Of a stretch of DNA of 5,374 nucleotides, positions 1 through 5,374 are shown piece after piece. This DNA is from JAUIAI01 sp963976885 (GTDB lineage: Bacteria; Pseudomonadota; Gammaproteobacteria; Burkholderiales; Burkholderiaceae_E). Positions within the stretch are counted from its first letter, which is position 1, and the number at the start of each line of letters is the position of its first letter. The DNA lies in assembly GCA_963976885.1 (NCBI GenBank), contig CAXBNM010000317.1:1-5374 (forward strand), written 5' to 3'. The notes below the pieces were generated by a model. That model did not search any database, was not told the DNA's origin, and saw only the letters and a program-made list of their open reading frames with translations. Both the position numbers and the translations under genes were made by a program.

Positions 1-958
1 TGTAGTTGTAGGCCGACAGCTTGATCGTCGCCTTTTGCCCCTCACGCACAAAGCCGATGTCGTCAGGCATGATGCGCGCCTCGATCAACACCTTGCCCCC
101 GAGTGGCACGATTTCCATGATGGGCATGCCGGCGGCAACCACGCCGCCCACGGTGCCCACGTGAATGCGTTTGACCAGACCGCGCACCGGCGAGCGCAGA
201 ATTGTCCGGCGCAGCATGTCATCACGAATCACCATCTGCTCATCGAGCAATGCCAGTTCATTGCGCACCCGCACCAGTTCCGAACTGGCCTGCTGGCGAA
301 ACTGATTGATGCGTTCCTGGCGCTCCTGCTCCAGATCACTCACCTGACGCTGCAGGCGCATCACTTCAATCTTGGGCATCATGCCGCTGGCGGCCAACTC
401 CTGGCCAATCTTCAGCTCACGGCGCAGCAGATTCAGACTTTCCTCGCTGGCATTCAACGCATCATGCAAACCGCGCTGGCGCGCTACAAAGGCTTCGGTC
501 TCGGCCTGCGCGATTACCGGATGCGCGTGCAACGAGTCCGGAAAAACCAGCGGCTCATCATTGGCCTCGGCCTGCAGACGACTCTGCGTGGCCAGCAAGG
601 CCAGGCGTCGCGCGTAGCCTTCGCTCTGCATGGCGGCAACTCGGGTCGGATCGAGTTGGGCGAGAATCTGGCCGGCCGACACCTCGGCGCCTTCGCGCAC
701 CGCAATCTCGCGCAGGATGCCCCCTTCCAGCGACGCGATGATCTGCTCGCGTCCGTCGGGCACGACTCGTCCCTGCGCCTTGGTGACCACATCAACCCGG
801 GCAACCGCCGACCAGACCACTGCGACCACCAGAAAGCTGACCAACAACAGCAAGGCCGCGTTCACCGCGCGCATCGGTTCTACCGTTTGCGCCGCGCGCA
901 AACCGCTGAGCGCATCAGCGTCACCGGGCAACAGCGGTCGTTCGTCGGTGGCGATCAT
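1..958 (-). CDS. HlyD-family type I secretion periplasmic adaptor (membrane fusion protein), 3' end cut by window
   Basis: This protein links an inner-membrane ABC exporter to an outer-membrane TolC-type channel. 319 residues are visible with no stop, and the frame runs off the window edge; the family is usually about 390-480 residues, so roughly the last quarter is missing. A short cytoplasmic N-terminus (about 1-30) precedes one membrane helix at about 31-52 (AVNAALLLLVSFLVVAVVWS). The first half of a lipoyl-like domain lies at about 60-105, including the segment SLEGGILREIAVREG. A long Glu/Arg/Gln-rich coiled-coil region spans about 108-250. The second lipoyl half follows at about 253-287 (RSPVRGLVKRI, then GGVVAAGMPIMEIVPLGG), and the start of the beta-barrel domain is at 288-319. 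The order matches HlyD/LapC adaptors. The ATG at 958 overlaps the stop of the upstream ABC gene in an ATGA, which fixes the start; no strong ribosome binding site is visible, so coupling is likely. The exact subfamily is inferred. Confidence 0.95.
   Translation of the reverse strand, partial: MIATDERPLLPGDADALSGLRAAQTVEPMRAVNAALLLLVSFLVVAVVWSAVARVDVVTKAQGRVVPDGREQIIASLEGGILREIAVREGAEVSAGQILAQLDPTRVAAMQSEGYARRLALLATQSRLQAEANDEPLVFPDSLHAHPVIAQAETEAFVARQRGLHDALNASEESLNLLRRELKIGQELAASGMMPKIEVMRLQRQVSDLEQERQERINQFRQQASSELVRVRNELALLDEQMVIRDDMLRRTILRSPVRGLVKRIHVGTVGGVVAAGMPIMEIVPLGGKVLIEARIMPDDIGFVREGQKATIKLSAYNY
955..958 (-). promoter_or_regulatory. ATGA stop-start overlap between ABC exporter and HlyD adaptor
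   Basis: The minus strand reads ATGA: the adaptor's ATG (958-956) overlaps the exporter's TGA (957-955). Only a weak GAG lies about 8 bases upstream of the ATG. This is the second overlap of the same kind in the operon, and it supports co-translation of exporter and adaptor. Confidence 0.8.
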
Positions 959-3207
959 GCGGCACTCGCAGCAACGGATTCGCCAGCCGGTGCGGGCGCT
1001 GGCGCTGCGACCGGGCTCGCCTCGGCAGGGCCGGCATTCGGCGCGACCTCAGCATTGGCAGTCGGCGCAGCGCGCGCAGGGGTGCGCCCGGCCACCGCCG
1101 CCAGAACCTTATCGCGCGGACCATCAAGCACCACGCGACCGGCCTCCATCACCACCACTCGCTCGACCAGTTCAAGCACGGCCGGACGGTGGGTAACAAT
1201 AATCAGCGTGCAATGCCGGGTTGCCTCGCGAAGCTGGCGCAGGAACGCCACCTCCGATTGCGCATCCATGGAGCTGGTTGGCTCATCCATGAACAACATC
1301 GTGGGTCGCACAAGCAGGCTACGCGCCAATGCCACCAGTTGCCGCTGCCCACCCGACAACAAGTTGCCCATCTCGCCCACCGGCAACTCCCAGCCTTCGG
1401 GATGCGCGCTGACGAGCCGGTCCAGACCGGTGAGGCGGGCAACATCGGTCAGGTCGTCGGCACTGGCACCGGCGCGCCCCATCAGGACGTTCTCGCGCAG
1501 ACTGCCTTTGAACAGACGCGGCTCTTGCGACACAAACCCGACTACCGGACGAAAATCAGCCGGATCGAGTTGCCGTAAATCCATGCCATCCACCTCGACC
1601 GCACCCTGCACGGGCTGATACAAACCGGCCAGCAAACGCAGCACCGTCGATTTGCCACAGCCAATGCGACCGAGAATCGCGACCTTCTCACCGGCAGCAA
1701 ACTGCAGGTTGATGTCCTGCAATACCAGCGGCGCTTCATGCTCACCCTTGCCGGGATAGGCAAAGTCAACCTTACGCAATGCGATCCGTCCGGTCAGGGC
1801 CGGTGGTTTTACGTACTGCCGCGACAGATCACGCTCCTGCGGCAAGCTCATCAGCTTGTCCAGCGCAAGCATCGCCGCGCGCGCGGCCTGATAGCGCGAG
1901 GCCAGCGAGACCACACTGTTGAGCGGCGCAATTGCCCGCGCACCGAACATCACACAGGCGATCATTGCGCCAGCTGACAGTTGCTGCGCGTCAATCAGAT
2001 ACACGCCAAGCACAAGAATGATCAGCGTCACCAGTTGCTGGGCGACGGCCGACACATTACTGGTAAAGCTGGAAACCCGACGCGTGCGAATCGCCGCCTC
2101 GGCGCCGGCGGCACCGGCCGCTTCGAAGCGTTGTTGAAAGCGCCCTTGCGCACCGATGGACTTCAGGTCTTCCATGCCTTCGAGGGCTTCGACCATCAGG
2201 CCTTGCACATCGGCTTGCTGCTTCATGCTCGAATGGGTCGAGCGGCGCAGCGTGCGTTGCATCAGCAAGGCCATCGTAATCAGCAAAGGCACGGCAGCCA
2301 CCAACACCCAACCGACGTTGCCGCCGATCAGAAACGTCATGCCGATGAACAATACAATGAAGGGCAGATCGGTGAAGGTCGACAAGGTCGCCGAGGCAAA
2401 GAAATCGCGCACGGTTTCAATCTGCGCCATGTGGTGCGAGTGCGCGCCAGCCGACTCAGGCCTGTGCTCCATGCGCAAGCCGAGCGACTGCCGGAACAAC
2501 ATCGAGCCGAGCATCAGATCGGCCTTCTTGCCCGCCGTGTCAATCAGGTGGCTGCGCAGTTGGCGTGACAGCAGATCAAAGATCACGGCAATGGCACCGC
2601 CGGCGGCCAGCGCCCACAAGGTGACGAAGGCCTGATTGGGAATTACCTTGTCGAAGATCACCGCGGTTACCAGGCCGGTGGCCAGCATCAACACGTTGCT
2701 CAGCAACGCCGCAACCATTGCCGAGCGGTAGTAGGGCAGAAAGCGCCGCAACGTACCCCATAACCAGTGACGCGTCGGGTCGACAGACCAGGCGGGCGAT
2801 AGCTTGTCTTCGCGAGTATTCGGGTTGGGCGTGGCGGCCAGAATGAAACCGCTGTAACGGGCCCCCAGTTCGGCCGGCGTCAGGCACTGCACAACTTCCT
2901 GGTCACCGGGCAGCAGAATCTTGTAGCAACGGCCATCCGGGTCATCGATATCAAGCCGGGCCAGCAACACACAAGCGTCGCCCGCATCGAGCAGCAACAC
3001 CACCGGCATCAACAGCGGATGGATGTCTTCCAGACGGCGCTCAAGAACGCTGGCCTTGAAGCCTTGCTCGCCAAGCGCGCGCAAGGTGTGATCAATACCA
3101 AGTGGCCCTGGCATGCCGATATCGGCAAACAAGGCCTGTACCGAACAATGACGGCCATGATGAGCGAGCAGCCAGACCGCCGCTTCGGCAAGTGCGGGAT
3201 GCTTCAT
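955..3207 (-). CDS. Type I secretion ABC transporter/permease with inactive C39-like domain (LapB-like)
   Basis: This is the inner-membrane ATPase of a type I secretion system; it uses ATP to drive an unfolded protein out of the cytoplasm in one step. At 750 residues it has the usual size. Residues 1-125 look like a C39-like domain: the peptidase Cys motif is absent, and the segment GDACVLLARL lies where the catalytic His is expected, so it should bind substrate rather than cut a leader. The membrane domain spans about 155-430, with hydrophobic helices near 160-183, 195-212, 280-295, 299-316, 391-405 and 411-428. The nucleotide-binding domain spans about 473-705: Walker A GRIGCGKST (513-521), Q-loop Gln561, signature LSGGQRQ (617-623), Walker B TMLFMDE (636-642) and switch His673. 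All ATPase motifs are present, but Walker A carries Cys517 where related exporters usually have Ser. Residues 707-750 form an Ala/Pro-rich tail. The gene overlaps both neighbours by 4 bases. LapB-like is my best assignment; the substrate is unknown. Confidence 0.96.
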   Translation of the reverse strand: MKHPALAEAAVWLLAHHGRHCSVQALFADIGMPGPLGIDHTLRALGEQGFKASVLERRLEDIHPLLMPVVLLLDAGDACVLLARLDIDDPDGRCYKILLPGDQEVVQCLTPAELGARYSGFILAATPNPNTREDKLSPAWSVDPTRHWLWGTLRRFLPYYRSAMVAALLSNVLMLATGLVTAVIFDKVIPNQAFVTLWALAAGGAIAVIFDLLSRQLRSHLIDTAGKKADLMLGSMLFRQSLGLRMEHRPESAGAHSHHMAQIETVRDFFASATLSTFTDLPFIVLFIGMTFLIGGNVGWVLVAAVPLLITMALLMQRTLRRSTHSSMKQQADVQGLMVEALEGMEDLKSIGAQGRFQQRFEAAGAAGAEAAIRTRRVSSFTSNVSAVAQQLVTLIILVLGVYLIDAQQLSAGAMIACVMFGARAIAPLNSVVSLASRYQAARAAMLALDKLMSLPQERDLSRQYVKPPALTGRIALRKVDFAYPGKGEHEAPLVLQDINLQFAAGEKVAILGRIGCGKSTVLRLLAGLYQPVQGAVEVDGMDLRQLDPADFRPVVGFVSQEPRLFKGSLRENVLMGRAGASADDLTDVARLTGLDRLVSAHPEGWELPVGEMGNLLSGGQRQLVALARSLLVRPTMLFMDEPTSSMDAQSEVAFLRQLREATRHCTLIIVTHRPAVLELVERVVVMEAGRVVLDGPRDKVLAAVAGRTPARAAPTANAEVAPNAGPAEASPVAAPAPAPAGESVAASAA
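3204..3207 (-). promoter_or_regulatory. ATGA stop-start overlap between glycosyltransferase and ABC exporter
   Basis: On the minus strand the bases read ATGA: the exporter's ATG (3207-3205) shares two bases with the glycosyltransferase's TGA (3206-3204). The region just upstream, GCCACAGCCGGCCCGCGC, has no convincing Shine-Dalgarno sequence. Exporter translation is therefore probably coupled to termination of the upstream gene, which would keep the two proteins in linked amounts. Confidence 0.8.
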
Positions 3208-5117
3208 GCGCGGGCCGGCTGTGGCGTTGTCGACTGAGCGTGCACGGCGCGCTGCCAGCGCTCCTGCGCCAGTCGCGCATAGCCTTGCTCAATTTCGCGC
3301 ACCAGCGCCGGCACATCAAACAGCGGTGACTGCCGGCCGTGCTCGGTCAGATAGCGACGATAGCTTTCACAGCGGGTCGGACGCCGGCCCAGATTCACCG
3401 CCATCCGTTCATAGTCGGCCACGGTTTCGGTAATGAGTTCAGGCAAGCCGACACTGGTCAGCAGGCTGCCGGCCATGCGCGAAATATAGGTTTTGCCCGA
3501 GCGGGTCAAAATTGGCGTGCCCATCCAGAGCACATCATTGGCCGTTGCGCCAGCGTTGTACGGAAAGGTATCGAGGAACAGATCGGCGAGCGCAAAGCGG
3601 GCCAGATATTCGTCGGGGGCAACCCGGGGCGCGAAGATCAGCCGTTCACGGTCAATGCCGTGCTGATCGGCACAGGTCAGCATGTTCTCGCGGGCCGGCT
3701 CGTTATCGGCCAGCAACCACAGCACACTGTCCGGCACCTGCCCGAGAATGCGCATCCAGCTCTTGAACACCGGCTCGCTGAACTTGTGATTGTTGTTGAA
3801 CGAACAAAACACGAAGGCGTCGTCGGGAAGATCGTAGTCGGAGCGGCGCGGCTTCTTCGCAACCTTGCGCTGCCGATCGCTGACCTGATAGCAATGCGAG
3901 ACATACATCGGCTGCTCGGTGCAATAAGGCAGGTACTCCGGCTGCATCACATACCGATCGGCAATCATGTAGTCGACCCCCGGTACCGCCGAGGTTGCGG
4001 GCAGGCCGAGATAGCCGATCTGCACCGGCGCCGGCCGATGACCCATGATGGCCGGCCGGGCGCCACTGGATAAACCATGTAAGTCGATCAATACATCGAT
4101 TTCATGGCTGGCAATCAGCCTGGCTGCACTCAGGTCATCAAGCCCGCCCAGGCGGATGTGATGATCCATCGCACCGATCAGACGTTCGCGCAGCGCGGTG
4201 CCGTCGTCGCGGCTCCAGCAAAAGCCGTACACCTCAACCCTGGACCGATCGTGCAGCTCGAGTAATTCGGGAATCAACAAGCCCATTGCGTGCAGGCAGA
4301 AGTCACTCGACACATAACCCACGCGCAAACGCTCGTGCGGTCGGCGCAGCGGATCGTGCAATGGCTGCTCGGTCGACGCGCTCACCTTCTCGCTGACAAA
4401 GCGACTTGCGGCCAGCAACTGCAGCGCCGGATCGTCGGACGCGCTGAGCATGGCCAGCGCCGAGGTGCTCATCAGCATCTGGTTTTCCGTAACGTCGCCC
4501 ACGGGTTTGTAGACGGGCCACGCACATTGCTTTTGCCGCACATGAACATAGTGCTGGAGAACATCGCGCTGACGTGGCTCAAACTCCAGGCTCTTGACCA
4601 TATAGTGCTCGGCATCGGCCAGCCGGCGAGCCTGCTCCAGACAGCGCGCCAGATTGTTTACCGCGTGCAGTTGCAACTCGCGGGGCACCGCCGCCGGGTT
4701 CTCGCACCCCGCCTCCCAGACCTCTCGCCAGGCATCGAGGGCCTCATCAATGCGGCCAAGATGCTCGAGCTGATGGCCCAGATTGACCCGCGCGTGATGG
4801 AATCCCGGCGCCATGGTCAGCGCAGTCCGGTACGCCTGCTCGGCTTGTTCATACCGCTGCATCGCGCCCAGCACCGCGCCCCAGTTGAAGCAGGCGACGT
4901 GGCGCATTGGCGAATTCGACGCGGCAACCCAGCGTTCGTAGAGCAGCGCCGCACGCTCGGCCTGGCCACTGGCCTGCCAGCCATTGGCCCGTTCCATCAG
5001 GTCACCCAGAGTCATTGCGCCGGCGCTGGCCAGCGACAATTCGCGCGCAAACCGCTCCTGCTCGGGCGAGTGGCCCGGAGCGGCGGCAGGTGTTGAAGAA
5101 GCAAGAGACGGAGGCAT
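3204..5117 (-). CDS. TPR-repeat protein with SPINDLY/O-GlcNAc-transferase-type (GT41) glycosyltransferase domain
   Basis: This is probably a cytoplasmic protein glycosyltransferase that moves a sugar from a nucleotide donor to a protein; neither signal peptide nor membrane helix is seen. After a Ser/Pro/Ala-rich leader (1-20), helical TPR-like repeats lie at about 38-70, 74-107, 108-140 and 149-182. The catalytic region spans about 262-615. It has the GT41 landmarks: RLRVGYVSSDF (263-273) followed by His276, which aligns by eye with the His498 region of human OGT; DVLIDLHGLSSGARP (341-355) with RPAPVQIGYLG (361-371); FNNNHKF (440-446) with Lys445 at the place of OGT Lys842; VPDSVLWLL (461-469); and LFLDTFPYNAGATANDVLW (513-531), with Asp528 near OGT Asp925. 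The HTT triad common before that Asp reads GAT. The start at 5117 is the first ATG after an in-frame TGA (5124-5126); Met35 (ATG at 5015-5013) is an alternative, and neither has a clear ribosome binding site. The stop overlaps the exporter start. Donor sugar and acceptor cannot be told; an OGT-like donor (UDP-GlcNAc) is family inference only. Confidence 0.93.
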   Translation of the reverse strand: MPPSLASSTPAAAPGHSPEQERFARELSLASAGAMTLGDLMERANGWQASGQAERAALLYERWVAASNSPMRHVACFNWGAVLGAMQRYEQAEQAYRTALTMAPGFHHARVNLGHQLEHLGRIDEALDAWREVWEAGCENPAAVPRELQLHAVNNLARCLEQARRLADAEHYMVKSLEFEPRQRDVLQHYVHVRQKQCAWPVYKPVGDVTENQMLMSTSALAMLSASDDPALQLLAASRFVSEKVSASTEQPLHDPLRRPHERLRVGYVSSDFCLHAMGLLIPELLELHDRSRVEVYGFCWSRDDGTALRERLIGAMDHHIRLGGLDDLSAARLIASHEIDVLIDLHGLSSGARPAIMGHRPAPVQIGYLGLPATSAVPGVDYMIADRYVMQPEYLPYCTEQPMYVSHCYQVSDRQRKVAKKPRRSDYDLPDDAFVFCSFNNNHKFSEPVFKSWMRILGQVPDSVLWLLADNEPARENMLTCADQHGIDRERLIFAPRVAPDEYLARFALADLFLDTFPYNAGATANDVLWMGTPILTRSGKTYISRMAGSLLTSVGLPELITETVADYERMAVNLGRRPTRCESYRRYLTEHGRQSPLFDVPALVREIEQGYARLAQERWQRAVHAQSTTPQPARA

Positions 5118-5119
5118 GA

Positions 5120-5145
5120 GCGGTCATTCAATACGGCAATACCGC
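5120..5145 (-). repeat. Inverted repeat immediately upstream of the glycosyltransferase start codon
   Basis: GCGGT and ACCGC arms of 5 bp flank a 16-base loop on the minus strand and end two bases before the ATG. The loop side also carries a near-tandem repeat (GGTATTGC then CGTATTGA). In mRNA this could fold over the ribosome loading site, or as DNA it could be an operator. The arms are short, so chance is possible. Confidence 0.3.
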
Positions 5146-5172
5146 AGTGTATGAAGCCGATCGCGCCAGCAA
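5146..5172 (-). promoter_or_regulatory. Weak sigma70-like promoter candidate
   Basis: On the minus strand TTGCTG (5172-5167) could act as a -35 box and TACACT (5151-5146) as a -10 box, each matching 4 of 6 consensus bases. The spacer is 15 bp, shorter than the usual 16-18, so this is a weak call. If it is real, the transcript would begin close to or within the inverted repeat just downstream. Confidence 0.2.
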
Positions 5173-5198
5173 TCCCCTGAATAAGCCTATTGCAAACG

Positions 5199-5208
5199 CA
5201 CAATTGTG
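5199..5208. repeat. Perfect 10-bp palindrome CACAATTGTG
   Basis: The symmetry is exact and ends at the next base pair outward. It sits about 82 bp upstream of the glycosyltransferase ATG, a position where a dimeric regulator could bind. No regulator is encoded in the window, and a single 10-bp palindrome can arise by chance. Confidence 0.3.
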
Positions 5209-5216
5209 GAGATGGC

Positions 5217-5229
5217 GGGCCTGGGGCCC
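5217..5229 (-). terminator. Short GC hairpin after the amidohydrolase, possible weak terminator
   Basis: GGGCC and GGCCC arms separated by 3 bases form a 5-bp stem beginning 8 bases after the amidohydrolase stop. No T-run follows on the minus strand, so it lacks a key part of an intrinsic terminator. At best it is a partial terminator, which leaves read-through into the next operon possible. Confidence 0.2.
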
Positions 5230-5236
5230 TCGTGGA

Positions 5237-5374
5237 TCAGCTGGCGCGCAACAAGACTTTGCCGGGCCGCGCGCCGGTCTCCTGACCGTCGCGCCAGATC
5301 AGAGCGCCGTTGGTCATGACCGCATGGATACCAGCGGCCGGTTGCGTCGGATTGGTGAAGTCGGCCGTGTCGGC
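5237..5374 (-). CDS. Amidohydrolase, N-acyl-D-amino-acid deacylase-like, C-terminal fragment (5' part outside window)
   Basis: Only the last 45 codons and a TGA stop (5239-5237) are present; the gene enters from the right edge in frame. The visible residues include ADTADFTNPTQPAAGIHAV, then MTNGALIWRDGQ and ETGARPGKVLL. This is the typical end of metal-dependent amidohydrolases of the D-aminoacylase type: an Asp/Pro segment (usually PAT..DPxxxPxGI), a strand ending in V.NG, a V/W..G segment, and a closing TGARPGxVLR-like motif. Such enzymes remove the acyl group from N-acyl-D-amino acids, or act on related cyclic amides. The catalytic metal ligands lie upstream and cannot be checked, so the substrate is uncertain. 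The gene ends 119 bp before the glycosyltransferase on the same strand, and nothing in the sequence ties it functionally to the secretion genes. Confidence 0.82.
   Translation of the reverse strand, partial: ADTADFTNPTQPAAGIHAVMTNGALIWRDGQETGARPGKVLLRAS

Larger units (their letters stand above)
5118..5236. other. Intergenic region upstream of the glycosyltransferase-secretion operon
   Basis: These 119 bp are the only non-coding stretch in the window and the only place within it where a promoter for the three-gene operon could sit; read-through from the amidohydrolase is the alternative. The region is less GC-rich than the genes around it. It contains a 10-bp palindrome (5199-5208), a weak promoter-like pair (5172-5146), an inverted repeat ending just before the start codon (5120-5145) and a short GC hairpin (5217-5229). 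I see no small ORF or RNA gene in it. Confidence 0.7.

Noticed and set aside
514..804. Minus-strand frame of 96 codons inside the adaptor gene
   Set aside because: It is an alternate frame of the HlyD gene, whose own frame gives a full family-like protein.
35..1618. Open plus-strand frame of 527 codons
   Set aside because: It lies antisense to the HlyD and ABC genes, both with clear domain motifs, and its translation is His/Gln/Arg-rich without any recognisable domain. Long antisense frames are common in GC-rich DNA.
3339..4073. Open plus-strand frame of 244 codons
   Set aside because: It lies opposite the conserved GT41 catalytic region; no domain or ribosome binding site is seen.
4290..5096. 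Open plus-strand frame of 268 codons
   Set aside because: It is antisense to the TPR part of the glycosyltransferase, and its composition (Arg/Gln/His/Leu) is that of a reverse-complement shadow.
5118..5127. Alternative ATG at 5127 for the glycosyltransferase
   Set aside because: It is out of frame with the GT41 protein (10 bases upstream of the chosen ATG), and an in-frame TGA at 5126-5124 blocks any upstream extension.
1..5374. CRISPR array, tRNA or rRNA gene, insertion sequence
   Set aside because: I saw no regularly spaced repeats, no tRNA-like cloverleaf, no transposase and no terminal inverted repeats; coding covers nearly the whole window.

Overview
The window is GC-rich and densely coded, and every supported gene lies on the minus strand. 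It suggests a Gram-negative bacterium, probably a beta- or gammaproteobacterium, because a type I secretion ABC exporter is paired with a HlyD-type periplasmic adaptor. I cannot name the genus from the sequence.

Layout in transcription order, from high to low coordinates. (1) 5374-5237 holds the last 45 codons of an amidohydrolase that resembles N-acyl-D-amino-acid deacylase. (2) 5236-5118 is a 119-bp gap containing a small palindrome, an inverted repeat and at best a weak promoter. (3) 5117-3204 encodes a 637-residue cytoplasmic protein with TPR-like repeats followed by a SPINDLY/OGT-type (GT41) glycosyltransferase domain. (4) 3207-955 encodes a 750-residue type I secretion ABC transporter with an N-terminal C39-like domain that has lost its catalytic residues, a membrane domain, a full ATPase domain and an Ala/Pro-rich tail. 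(5) 958-1 encodes the first 319 residues of the HlyD-family adaptor; its C-terminus lies beyond the window.

Genes 3, 4 and 5 are joined by two 4-base ATGA overlaps, so they almost certainly form one translationally coupled operon. The exporter and adaptor are the inner-membrane and periplasmic parts of a LapB/LapC-like type I system, the kind that exports very large RTX adhesins. The first gene of the same unit is a soluble protein glycosyltransferase. The simplest reading, which is inference, is that it glycosylates the secreted substrate, or another surface-related protein, in the cytoplasm before or during export. The substrate, the outer-membrane TolC-like channel and any Lap-type protease regulator are not in the window.
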